DNA of 64,000 bases from contig NZ_JXTE01000024.1 of the NCBI RefSeq assembly GCF_000972385.1, positions 1 through 64,000 of the forward strand. The letters are read 5' to 3'. Made by a program: the position numbers and the translations under genes. Of this stretch, positions 51,687-59,857 are shown one piece after another; positions within the stretch are counted from its first letter, which is position 1; each line of letters starts with the position of its first letter. Source of the DNA: Streptomyces sp. WM6386. Lineage in GTDB: Bacteria > Actinomycetota > Actinomycetes > Streptomycetales > Streptomycetaceae. A model generated the notes under the pieces. The model saw only the letters and a program-made list of their open reading frames with translations, was not told the DNA's origin and ran no database searches.

Positions 51687-53449
51687 CAGAAATTCTCCGG
51701 GCCGAGGTCGGGGGTGTCGGTGAGATGGGCGGTCGTGCCGGTGGTGGCGTGCAGTTCGAACAGGACCAGTTCGTTGGTGCCGGGGCGCAGGACCGGGGCG
51801 GGCACGTACAGGGTGTGCTGGGGACCGCGGTTCCAGTAGCGGCCGAGGTGGAAGCCGTTGACCCAGGCCTGGCCCTTGGTCCAGCCGGGCAGGGCGAGGA
51901 AGGCGTCGGCCGGTTCCGCCACCTCGAAGGCGCCGCGGTGGAAGGCGGGTACGGCGTCCGACGTGGCGTCCGACGGGGTGAAGGGCACGGCCGTGAGGTC
52001 GGTCAGGGGCAGCGGGTGGTTGTCCCAGGCGCGCAGTACGGTGCCGTTGAAGGAGACCGGACCGAGCAGACCCTTGGGGGCGCCGATGCGGGGGCCGTAG
52101 TTGACGCCGCCCATGTTCTCCACGAGCACGTCCAGCGTGGCGCCGGCGCGGGGCACGAGGACGGCCAGGGCCTCGTCGTGGTGGCGGCGTTCGAGTACGC
52201 CGACGGGGGCGCCGTCCAGGAAGACCTGGGCGCGGTCGCCGACGCCGCCCGCGAAGTGCAGCAGGCCTTGGCCGGCCGTGGGGACGGTGGTCCGGTAGAG
52301 CGCGTATCCGGAGCTGAGGCCCAACTCGTCCATCATCGCGGGGTCTTCGGTGCGCAGCGGGGCGGCGAGGGTGCCGGCGTGCGGGACCAGTGCGGCGCGA
52401 TGGGTCAACTCGACTGTCGTGGGCGGGAGTTTGGCGCCGGGGGCCGGGACAGGTTCGTCGGGGACGGGTGCGTGGCGGGCGATGACCTCGCGGAAGGCGT
52501 GGTACTTGGGGCCGGGGTCGCCGGACTCGGTGAGCGGGGCGTCGTAGTCGTAGGAGGTGACGGTGGGTTCGTAGGCGTGCTTGTGGTTGGCGCCGTTGCT
52601 GAAGCCGAAGTTGGTGCCGCCGTGGAACATGTAGATGTTGACGGAGGCGCCCGCGGAGAGCAGCCGGTCCAGGTCGGCGGCGGCGTCGGCCGCGTCCCGG
52701 GTGTGGTGCGGCCCGCCCCAGTGGTCGAACCAGCCGATCCAGAACTCCGCGCACATCAGCGGGTCTTCGGGCCGGTGCGCACGGTACTGGTCCAGCGCGG
52801 CGTCGATCCTGCCGCCGAAGGTGCCGGCGGCCAGGACGCCGGGGAGGCTGCCGGCGGCCAGGTGCTCGGGGTCGGCCTGGTCGCAGGTGAAGAGGAACTC
52901 CTCGACGCCCCTGTTCCGGAAGGCCTGTTCGAGGTGTTTCAGGTAGGCGCCGTCGTCGCCGTAGGCGCCGTACTCGTTCTCCACCTGGACGGCGATGACG
53001 GGACCGCCCGCCTCGGCCATGTGGGGCAGCAGCGGGGGCAGCAGCAGGTCGAGGTAGCGGTCGACGGCGCCGGTGAAGCGGGGGTCTGAGCTGCGCAGCC
53101 GGATGTCCGGGTCCGAGGTGAGCCAGCCGGGCAGACCGCCGCCGTCCCACTCGGCGCAGATGAACGGTCCGGGCCGGAGCAGGACGTGCAGCCCCTCGTC
53201 CTTGGCGAGGCTCAGATAGCGGGGCAGGTCGAGGAGGCCGTCCAGGACCAGCTCGCCCTCCGGATCGGGCTGGTGGAAGTTCCACGGCACATAGGTCTCG
53301 ACGGTGTTGAGGCCCATCAGCCGGGCCTTGCGCAGCCGGTCGGCCCACTGGTCGGGGTGGACGCGGAAGTAGTGCATGGCGCCGGAGAGGATGCGGAAGG
53401 GCTTGCCGTGCAGCAGGAAACCGTCGGACGTCGTCGTCAGTGCGGGCAT
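51686..53449 (-). CDS. GH35 beta-galactosidase
   Basis: The ATG at 53449 gives 587 residues. GH35 signatures are clear: LSGAMHYFRVHPDQWADRLRK and RPGPFICAEWDGGGLPGWL. The acid/base Glu is in VIAVQVENEYGAYGDD and the nucleophile Glu in LMCAEFWIGWFDHWGG. There is no signal peptide, so it works on imported oligosaccharides. It lies 14 bases after the MFS gene and touches the second GH35 gene, forming a leftward operon that ends with the LacI regulator. Confidence 0.93.
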   Translation of the reverse strand: MPALTTTSDGFLLHGKPFRILSGAMHYFRVHPDQWADRLRKARLMGLNTVETYVPWNFHQPDPEGELVLDGLLDLPRYLSLAKDEGLHVLLRPGPFICAEWDGGGLPGWLTSDPDIRLRSSDPRFTGAVDRYLDLLLPPLLPHMAEAGGPVIAVQVENEYGAYGDDGAYLKHLEQAFRNRGVEEFLFTCDQADPEHLAAGSLPGVLAAGTFGGRIDAALDQYRAHRPEDPLMCAEFWIGWFDHWGGPHHTRDAADAAADLDRLLSAGASVNIYMFHGGTNFGFSNGANHKHAYEPTVTSYDYDAPLTESGDPGPKYHAFREVIARHAPVPDEPVPAPGAKLPPTTVELTHRAALVPHAGTLAAPLRTEDPAMMDELGLSSGYALYRTTVPTAGQGLLHFAGGVGDRAQVFLDGAPVGVLERRHHDEALAVLVPRAGATLDVLVENMGGVNYGPRIGAPKGLLGPVSFNGTVLRAWDNHPLPLTDLTAVPFTPSDATSDAVPAFHRGAFEVAEPADAFLALPGWTKGQAWVNGFHLGRYWNRGPQHTLYVPAPVLRPGTNELVLFELHATTGTTAHLTDTPDLGPENF

Positions 53450-53463
53450 GCGGGTGTTCCCCT

Positions 53464-54636
53464 TCAATGCGAGCGGGATGGAGTACTGCGGATCAGCCAG
53501 AGGGTCGCGGCCAGGCACAGCGCCGAAACTCCTCCGAGCAGCAGGGGTACGGCCTTGATGTCGGACCACTCGATGACCTTGCCGAGTGCCGGTCCGGCCA
53601 CCACACCGCCGGCCATCGAGGCCGCGATGACCAGGGCTCCGGCCCGCCGGGCCTGTGGGGCGGCCTGGTGGAGCCAGGGCAGTCCGGTGGGGAAGATCGG
53701 CGCGATGAACAGACCGACGCCGGCATAGGCGTAGGGCGCCAACTCGCTGATGGACGCGAGAAGGAGACAGACCGTCATTCCGGCGCACGAGACCGTGATG
53801 ATCGTCTGCGCCGAGAAGCGCAGCGCGAGCGGCGCGACCAGGAACCGGCCCACCGTCATCATCAGCCAGTACACGGAGGTGGCGGTGGCGGCGATCCCGG
53901 CGCCGTAGCCGACGGTCTCCAGGTGGGTGGGCTCCCAGCCGCCGACGCCGGCCTCGATGCCGACGTGCAGGACGTACAGCGCGACGAACACGGCGAGCAC
54001 CGAGCCGAGGCTGCGGCCGAGGACGCGACCGGAGTCGGGGACCGTGTCGGACGGCTGCGGCGCCTTGTCCCGTACGCCCTTCAGACACCACAGCAGCGGC
54101 AGGTCGACCAGCGCGAAGGCGAGGAAGACGGCCGGGTAGCGCTCGGCGCCGACCGCGCCGATCACGGCCGGTCCCAGGATCGCGCCGATGCCGAAGTGGG
54201 CGTTGAGGATGTTCAGCATCGCCGCCGATCGATGCCCGAAGCCGACGGCGAACAGCTGGTTGAGCCCGTAGTCGATACCGCCGAAGCCGAGCCCGGCCAG
54301 CAGGGCGGCGGTGAGTGCGAGCGGCCAGTCGGGGGCGAGCGCGAAGCCCGCCGCACCGGCGGCCATCAGGAGATACGAGGCGCCGAGGATCCGCCGGTTG
54401 CCGATCCGCCCGAACCACCGGTCGAAGAGCAGCACCCCGGCCACCCCACCCACGAAGTGCGCGCTCAGCCCCAGCCCGGCGGCCGACGGGGACAGCCCGA
54501 ACTCCTCACGGAAGGCGGGGATGGCGGGCCCGTAGAGAGCCTGGAGCGCACCGATCAGAACGAAGCCGACGCACGAGGCGACGACGGCGGCCGGGCTGAA
54601 CACCGGGGCTTCGACTACACGGGTTTCTCGGAGCAC
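53464..54636 (-). CDS. MFS transporter, likely sugar or oligosaccharide uptake
   Basis: I chose the GTG at 54636 (390 residues) because a promoter ends eight bases before it and no ribosome site precedes it, implying a leaderless mRNA. Longer starts at 54660 (ATG) and 54705 lie within or upstream of the palindromic operator. About twelve membrane segments are visible (AAVVASCVGFVLIGALQALYG, LYVLHVGIEAGVGGWEPTHL). The protein resembles the FGP/sugar MFS group. It starts the operon with both GH35 genes and probably brings in the galactosides they hydrolyse. Confidence 0.85.
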   Translation of the reverse strand: MLRETRVVEAPVFSPAAVVASCVGFVLIGALQALYGPAIPAFREEFGLSPSAAGLGLSAHFVGGVAGVLLFDRWFGRIGNRRILGASYLLMAAGAAGFALAPDWPLALTAALLAGLGFGGIDYGLNQLFAVGFGHRSAAMLNILNAHFGIGAILGPAVIGAVGAERYPAVFLAFALVDLPLLWCLKGVRDKAPQPSDTVPDSGRVLGRSLGSVLAVFVALYVLHVGIEAGVGGWEPTHLETVGYGAGIAATATSVYWLMMTVGRFLVAPLALRFSAQTIITVSCAGMTVCLLLASISELAPYAYAGVGLFIAPIFPTGLPWLHQAAPQARRAGALVIAASMAGGVVAGPALGKVIEWSDIKAVPLLLGGVSALCLAATLWLIRSTPSRSH

Positions 54637-54644
54637 GACAGGAA

Positions 54645-54660
54645 ATGTTACCGGTAACAT
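54645..54660. promoter_or_regulatory. LacI-type operator, perfect palindrome
   Basis: ATGTTACCGGTAACAT is a perfect 16-bp palindrome with the central CG common to LacI-family operators. It overlaps the -10 and spacer of the leftward MFS/GH35 promoter and would block it directly. The candidate regulator is the LacI protein encoded at 48184-49245. Confidence 0.85.
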
Positions 54661-54672
54661 CCAGCCCGTCAA
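54645..54672 (-). promoter_or_regulatory. Leftward promoter of the MFS/GH35/LacI operon
   Basis: Reading leftward, -35 TTGACG (54672-54667), a 16-bp spacer and -10 TAACAT (54650-54645). The GTG at 54636 lies nine bases beyond the -10, where transcription should begin, so the mRNA is probably leaderless. The 16-bp palindrome spans the -10. Confidence 0.7.
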
Positions 54673-54692
54673 GATTGCCGACAACGACACCA

Positions 54693-54721
54693 TTGAATGA
54701 TTCAACCAACATCAATAGACT
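54693..54721 (+). promoter_or_regulatory. Rightward promoter of the GH84 gene, overlapping a palindrome
   Basis: -35 TTGAAT (54693-54698), 17-bp spacer, -10 TAGACT (54716-54721). The GTG start at 54728 lies seven bases after the -10, so the mRNA is likely leaderless. TTGAATGATTCAA (54693-54705) is a palindrome over the -35, and ATTCAACCAACA (54700-54711) matches the motif shared with 58693 and 59799. Confidence 0.65.
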
Positions 54722-54727
54722 CTGCCG

Positions 54728-57700
54728 GTGGATGAATTCACCTTGCGTTCGAGACTCTCCAGGAGATCGGCGGGGGTGGCCGCCGTGCTGCTGATGGCCG
54801 CCGGTCTCACCACCCCCTCCCTGTCACCGGCGTCGGCCGCACCCCGGCACCACACCCCCGAGGTCTGGCCGAAACCCCGGAGCATGCAGACCGGCCCCGA
54901 CCGGTTCACGGTCCCCGACCGGGTCGTGGAGGTCGTCGGCCCGGACACGGACGCCTCGGCCCGCAAGGTCGTCGAGTCCGCCCTGCGCGAGGCCGGCGCC
55001 GACCGGATCGTGACGGTCGACAAGCCGCCCGCGTCGGCCGCCTTCACCGTCTATCTCGATGGCCCCGGCACCGCCGCCGCACTGAAACGACTGGGCGCCC
55101 GGTCCCCGGCCGGCCTCCCTTCCGGCGGTTACACCCTGGCGTCCGGGCGCCGGGACGGCCGTACCCTTCTCGCCCTCTCCGGATCCGACGCGACCGGCAC
55201 CTTCTACGCCGCCCAGACCCTGCGCCAACTCCTGGGCACCTCGGGCAAGTTGCCCGGGACCAGGATCCGCGACTGGCCCACCACCGCACTGCGCGGAGTC
55301 ATCGAGGGCTTCTACGGCACTCCCTGGACGCATGCCGAGCGCCTGAGCCAGCTCGACTTCTACGGCCGCACCAAGCAGAACGTGTACGTCTACTCCCCCA
55401 AGGACGACCCCTATCTGCGCGACCGGTGGCGGGACGAGTACCCGTCCGCGGAACTGGCCCGGCTCAAGGAACTGGTCGACCGCGCCACCGCCAACCACGT
55501 CCGCTTCACCTACGCCCTCTCCCCCGGCCTGTCGGTCTGCTATTCGTCCGACTCCGACATCGCGGCCCTCACCCGCAAGTTCGACTCGCTGTACGCGATC
55601 GGTGTGCGGTCCTTCGCGGTCCCGCTGGACGACATCAGCTACACCAGGTGGAACTGCGCCGCCGACGAGCGGGAGTTCGGCACGGGCGGAGGAGCGGCGG
55701 GCGCGGCCCAGGCGCATCTCCTCAACAAGGCGTGGAAGTCCTTCTCGGCCGGCCACACCGGCCTCGACCCCCTGGAGATGGTCCCCACCGAGTACTCCGA
55801 CCTCGCCGACTCCCCCTACAAGACGGCCCTGCGCGAGAAGCTGGACCCGTCCGTGGTCGTCGAGTGGACCGGCGTGGGAGTGATCGCGCCGGCCATCACC
55901 GCCGCGCAGGTCGCCCAGGCCCGTGAGGTGTTCGGCCACCCGATCCTGATCTGGGACAACTATCCGGTCAACGACTACGTCACCAGCCGCCTCCTCCTCG
56001 GCCCGTACACGGGACGGGAGGCCGGCGTGGCCAAGGCGGCGACCGGCGTCACCGCCAACCCGATGGTCCAGGGCGAGGCGAGCAGGCTCGCGCTGTTCAC
56101 CTCGGCCGCCTACCTCTGGAACCCGGACTCCTACGATCCCCGGGCCGCCTTCCTCGCCTCGGTCCGCGACCTCGCGGGTCCGGGCGCCGCCACATGGCTG
56201 CGGATCTTCGCCGAGAACAACTACTCCTCCCAGCTCGACGCGACCGAGTCCCCCACCCTGACCGAGCTCATCGCCGACTTCCGCACGGCGTACGAGCAGG
56301 ACCGCGGCCTCGACCGGGCCGCCGCCGCGCTGCGCTCGTACTTCACCGACATGGCCGCCACACCCGCCGAGTTGCGCGCCCGGCTCGACAACCCGGGGTT
56401 CCTCGACGAGACGTCCGCGTGGCTGGACAAGCTCGGCCGGTACGGGAGCGCGGGGCGCACAGCCGTGGATCTGCTGCTCGCCAACAAGCGGGGCGACGCG
56501 GAGGCGGTGTCGAGGTACTGGGCCGAACTGCGCGACACGCGCAAGGAGTTGGATGCCATGCCGGAGCAGGTCTCGCCGGGTGTGATGGACCAGTTCCTCT
56601 ATACGACGATGCTGGAGACCGCCCCCGACCCGGGCGTCGACGCCGCCTTCTCCCCGCGCTCGCTCTCCCTGAAGCCGGGCGCCACCGAGACGGTGACGCT
56701 CGACTTCTCGGACAAGGAGGCCCGCACGGTCACCTGGAGACTGGACGTTCCGGACGGCGTCACCGCCTCACCGACCGGGGGCACCGTGACAGTCCCGGCC
56801 GGGGGCAGCGTTTCGGCCACCGTCACGCTGACCGGGGTCACCGAGGGCGTCCACTCGGTCGTGGTGTCGGGTACGGGCGTCCTCGACCGGGCGATCCCGG
56901 TCCAGGTCACCGAGAAGACCGGTTCGTTGACGGCGCTGACCGCCAACTTCAGTGGCGCGTCGGTCAGTTCGATCGACCTGGCCTCCGGCACGTCCAAGAA
57001 CATCGCGGTCGGCGACAACCCCGGCGAGGTCGTCGTGAGCGCCGACGGCCGCACCGCCTACGCCGCCAACCAGGGCTCGAACACCGTCAGCGTCATCGAC
57101 GTGGCGAGCGGCTCGGTCACCGGCACGGTCGCCGTGGGCCGCGTTCCCGCCGGGCTCGCGCTCACGCCGGACGGTGGGACGCTGTGGGTGGCCAACTACA
57201 CGGACGGGACGGTCCAGCCGGTGAACACCACGACCCTGGTGGCGGGTACGCCGGTCATGGTGGGCGACGGTCCCGAGAACATGGCGATCACCCCGGACGG
57301 CACGACTCTGTACGTGGCCAACATCCACGACAACACGGTCACCCCGGTCGACCTCACGGAGAAGAAGGCCGAGACCGCCATCCCCGTCGGTCCCCGCCCC
57401 TTCAATGTCGTCGCCGCACCCGACGGCAGAACGGTCTACGTGTCCAACTCCGGCGGCTCGACGGTGACCCCGATCGACACGGCGACGAACGACACCGAGC
57501 CGACCCTCCTGGTAACCGGCCAGGCGTACGGACTCGGCCTGTCTCCGGACGGCCGGACACTGTGGGTGAGCCCCAGCACCGGGGACTACGTCACACCCGT
57601 CGACACGGTGACCGGCGCCCCGGGCACGAAGGTCACGGTCGGCAGGTCGGCCTTCGACGTGGGCCTGGACTGGAGCGGCAGCACGGCGTACGTCACGACG

Positions 57701-57814
57701 GCCGACGGAAACAAGCTGGTGCCGATCGACACGGCGACCGGGACGCCGGGGACACCGCTGACGACGGGCGCATATCCGCTGGCCGTAGCCCTGACACCGG
57801 TACCGATGAAGTAA
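54728..57814 (+). CDS. Secreted GH84 beta-N-acetylglucosaminidase with C-terminal YVTN-type propeller
   Basis: The 1,028-residue protein has a signal peptide (about 1-38; VAAVLLMAAGLTTPSLSPASAAP), an N-terminal GH20b-like domain (about 40-180) and a GH84 catalytic barrel (about 185-480). RGVIEGFYGTPWTHAERL starts the barrel and the adjacent catalytic aspartates are in FAVPLDDISY. A helical region follows, then a beta-sandwich domain (about 638-735), then YVTN-type propeller repeats (about 740-1025; ALTPDGGTLWVANYTDGTVQPVN, AITPDGTTLYVANIHDNTV). GH84 enzymes remove terminal N-acetylglucosamine from glycans by substrate-assisted catalysis. The start is a GTG on a probable leaderless mRNA. Confidence 0.9.
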   Translation: MDEFTLRSRLSRRSAGVAAVLLMAAGLTTPSLSPASAAPRHHTPEVWPKPRSMQTGPDRFTVPDRVVEVVGPDTDASARKVVESALREAGADRIVTVDKPPASAAFTVYLDGPGTAAALKRLGARSPAGLPSGGYTLASGRRDGRTLLALSGSDATGTFYAAQTLRQLLGTSGKLPGTRIRDWPTTALRGVIEGFYGTPWTHAERLSQLDFYGRTKQNVYVYSPKDDPYLRDRWRDEYPSAELARLKELVDRATANHVRFTYALSPGLSVCYSSDSDIAALTRKFDSLYAIGVRSFAVPLDDISYTRWNCAADEREFGTGGGAAGAAQAHLLNKAWKSFSAGHTGLDPLEMVPTEYSDLADSPYKTALREKLDPSVVVEWTGVGVIAPAITAAQVAQAREVFGHPILIWDNYPVNDYVTSRLLLGPYTGREAGVAKAATGVTANPMVQGEASRLALFTSAAYLWNPDSYDPRAAFLASVRDLAGPGAATWLRIFAENNYSSQLDATESPTLTELIADFRTAYEQDRGLDRAAAALRSYFTDMAATPAELRARLDNPGFLDETSAWLDKLGRYGSAGRTAVDLLLANKRGDAEAVSRYWAELRDTRKELDAMPEQVSPGVMDQFLYTTMLETAPDPGVDAAFSPRSLSLKPGATETVTLDFSDKEARTVTWRLDVPDGVTASPTGGTVTVPAGGSVSATVTLTGVTEGVHSVVVSGTGVLDRAIPVQVTEKTGSLTALTANFSGASVSSIDLASGTSKNIAVGDNPGEVVVSADGRTAYAANQGSNTVSVIDVASGSVTGTVAVGRVPAGLALTPDGGTLWVANYTDGTVQPVNTTTLVAGTPVMVGDGPENMAITPDGTTLYVANIHDNTVTPVDLTEKKAETAIPVGPRPFNVVAAPDGRTVYVSNSGGSTVTPIDTATNDTEPTLLVTGQAYGLGLSPDGRTLWVSPSTGDYVTPVDTVTGAPGTKVTVGRSAFDVGLDWSGSTAYVTTADGNKLVPIDTATGTPGTPLTTGAYPLAVALTPVPMK

Positions 57815-57832
57815 CAGCCGGCTTCCCCACCC

Positions 57833-57872
57833 AGGGGCGCGGGGAACTGCGCGACCGGCCACCGGCCCGCAG
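57833..57872. repeat. Streptomycete intergenic repeat, copy 2
   Basis: AGGGGCGCGGGGAACTGCGC followed by GACCGGCCACCGGCCCGCAGC. It shares the GCGGGGAACTGCGCGACC core with 49307-49350 and sits between the convergent GH84 and SIS genes, where a hairpin could help end transcription. Confidence 0.75.
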
Positions 57873-57903
57873 CTCCCCGCGATACCCCAGAACCCCCGAA
57901 CGC

Positions 57904-58668
57904 CTAACTAGCCGTACGCCGAACCCGCCCCGCGTACTTCTTCTCCAGCTCCAGATTCCCCTCAAAGCCGCCAGGCACATTGGCGGAGACATACACCGGC
58001 GGCCGCTCCCCCGCGGCAAGCAGCACGGCAGACGCCTCGGCGACAGCCATCTGCACCAGCATCACCCCGGTAAGCGTCGACAACGCACACACCGCACCCC
58101 CGCCCGGCAACTCCAGCAGCGCGTCCCCGCGCGGGGCCGCGTTGTCGAGGACCACGTCGGCGAGGTCGGCGAGCTTCTTGCCGCTGGGGTGGCCGGCGGG
58201 GACCGCGCGGGTGTGGGCGAGGGAGGTGATGGCCAGCAGCTTGTGGCCCTGCTGCTTGGCCTGGAGGGCCATCTCGACGATGACGGTGTTCACGCCGGAG
58301 TTGGAGATGATCACGAAGAGGTCCTGGGGCCGGGGGGCCGCGAGGTCGTACAGCCGCGCTGCCACGCCCGGCTGCCGCTCCAGGAGCGGGTCGTCGAGGA
58401 CGGACGGGGCGTCACCGCCGTACAGGACGAGGTCGGCGATGCTCAGCCGGTTCGTGGGCACCAACCCGCCCGCGCGGCCCGCGACTTCGAGGACCATGGC
58501 CTGGGAGTGGCCGGTGCCGAAGGCCTGGATGACGCCGTCGGCGCGCACACAGTCGGCGATCAGTTCCGCGGCGCGGGCCACGTCGGCGCGGGCGGACTCG
58601 GTGATCTGCTGAAGGACGGCCAGGCTCTGCTGCGCGAAGCCCTGGGCGCTGACGGACTCGACGGACAC
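57904..58668 (-). CDS. SIS-domain phosphosugar-binding protein
   Basis: With the GTG at 58668 the protein has 254 residues and a single sugar isomerase (SIS) fold: QAFGTGHSQAMVLEVAGRAG, then FVIISNSGVNTVIVEMALQAKQQG, and GDALLELPGGGAVCALSTLTG. SIS proteins bind phosphorylated sugars. It resembles the uncharacterised family of SIS proteins near N-acetylglucosamine genes. A motif ATTGAACCACCC lies 25 bp before the start. Longer starts exist to 58752. Likely role: isomerising or sensing an amino-sugar phosphate from glycan breakdown. Confidence 0.85.
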   Translation of the reverse strand: MSVESVSAQGFAQQSLAVLQQITESARADVARAAELIADCVRADGVIQAFGTGHSQAMVLEVAGRAGGLVPTNRLSIADLVLYGGDAPSVLDDPLLERQPGVAARLYDLAAPRPQDLFVIISNSGVNTVIVEMALQAKQQGHKLLAITSLAHTRAVPAGHPSGKKLADLADVVLDNAAPRGDALLELPGGGAVCALSTLTGVMLVQMAVAEASAVLLAAGERPPVYVSANVPGGFEGNLELEKKYAGRVRRTAS

Positions 58669-58692
58669 GCGGCACTCACTCCCCACTGATGG

Positions 58693-58704
58693 ATTGAACC
58701 ACCC
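58693..58704. promoter_or_regulatory. Shared operator-like motif upstream of the SIS gene
   Basis: ATTGAACCACCC lies within GATGGATTGAACCACC and matches TTTGAACCATCC at 59799 and ATTCAACCAACA at 54700. The divergent region 58669-58866 also contains GATGAATCAA near 58719. The regulator is probably the RpiR protein encoded next door. Confidence 0.55.
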
Positions 58705-58866
58705 TATACATCTCCATCGATGAATCAATAAACCATAGGATGGCCACTGCATTCAATCGACCCGCACAACGGTCCCGACCTCACCCCTCCCTCGCCCCTC
58801 CCTCACCCGTGAATCCGGTCCTGGTATTCAACAGGTGGCCTGAACGGTGGCTGGTACCTTCTTCTC

Positions 58867-59748
58867 ATGCCTCCGACGGACGTCACGACACTGATCCGCA
58901 CCGAGCTGCCCCGGCTGGCCGGCTCCCTGCGCAAGGTCGGCGAGCTGATCCTGGAGGATCCGGCCGCCGTCACCCACTGCTCGGCCGCCGAGCTGGGCCG
59001 CCGCACCGGCACCTCGCAGGCCACGGTGACCCGCTTCTGCCGGGCCATCGGCCTGGACTCCTATCAGCATCTGCTGATCGAGCTGGCCAAGGAGCACGGC
59101 CGCGGCGAGGTCTCCGACTGGGGCACCGCCGAGATCGGCCCGGACATCTCCCCGGACGACAGCCTGGAGCGGGTCGTACAGGTCGTGGGCAACGCCGACC
59201 TGCGGGCCGTTCAGCAGACCATCGACCGGATCGACCTCGACGCGATCGAGCGCGCCGCCCAGGCCACGGCCCGGGCCCGCCGTATCGACCTCTACGGCAC
59301 CGGGGGCAGCGGGGCGGTGGCGCTGGAGACCGAGACCCGGCTGTTCCGTATCGGCTGCTCGGTGCGCGGCTGGACCGAGGTGCACGGCGCGGTCACGTCC
59401 GCGGCCCTGCTCACCCCGGCGGACGTCGCCGTGGGCATCTCGCACTCGGGGGCCACGCGGGAGACCATCGAGCCGTTCGAGCTGGCCAAGGAGCGCGGCG
59501 CGACCACGGTGGCGATCACCTCCGACCCGCGCTCACCGCTCGCCAAGGCCGCCGACATCCGGCTCGTCTCGTCCGCCTCGGAGACCAACTTCCTCACCGG
59601 TATCGGCGGTCGGCACTCCGTCCTGGTGCTGCTCGACTGCCTCTACGTCCGGGTCGCGCAGCTCTCCTACCAGCGCGCGAGCGCCTCCCTGGCGCTGACC
59701 GACCACATCGTGCCGCAGCACTCGGCGAAGGGTCGGCGCACCCGCTGA
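58867..59748 (+). CDS. RpiR-family transcriptional regulator (HTH + SIS)
   Basis: The 293-residue protein has an N-terminal RpiR helix-turn-helix (CSAAELGRRTGTSQATVTRFCRAIG, about 38-62) and a SIS domain (about 130-270; IDLYGTGGSGAVALE, AVGISHSGATRETIEPFELAKERGATTVAITS) that senses a phosphosugar. TACCTT ends six bases before the ATG and there is no ribosome site, so the mRNA may be leaderless. It is divergent from the SIS gene and upstream of the mannosidase, so it likely controls both and the GH84 gene. Confidence 0.92.
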   Translation: MPPTDVTTLIRTELPRLAGSLRKVGELILEDPAAVTHCSAAELGRRTGTSQATVTRFCRAIGLDSYQHLLIELAKEHGRGEVSDWGTAEIGPDISPDDSLERVVQVVGNADLRAVQQTIDRIDLDAIERAAQATARARRIDLYGTGGSGAVALETETRLFRIGCSVRGWTEVHGAVTSAALLTPADVAVGISHSGATRETIEPFELAKERGATTVAITSDPRSPLAKAADIRLVSSASETNFLTGIGGRHSVLVLLDCLYVRVAQLSYQRASASLALTDHIVPQHSAKGRRTR

Positions 59749-59790
59749 CGGCAGTGGCATTGCATAGATGATTCACCGAGAACACGCGTA

Positions 59791-59809
59791 GATGGTTGTT
59801 TGAACCATC
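59791..59809. promoter_or_regulatory. Inverted-repeat operator upstream of the mannosidase gene
   Basis: GATGGTTGTTTGAACCATC has perfect 7-bp arms (59791-59797 and 59803-59809) around a 5-bp centre. It contains the shared motif TTTGAACCATCC. It lies 49 bp before the mannosidase ATG and downstream of the RpiR stop. Confidence 0.65.
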
Positions 59810-59857
59810 CCTACGGTGCCAGGATGGTGCTCCGCCGAGCATCCTCGTAGGAGACCC

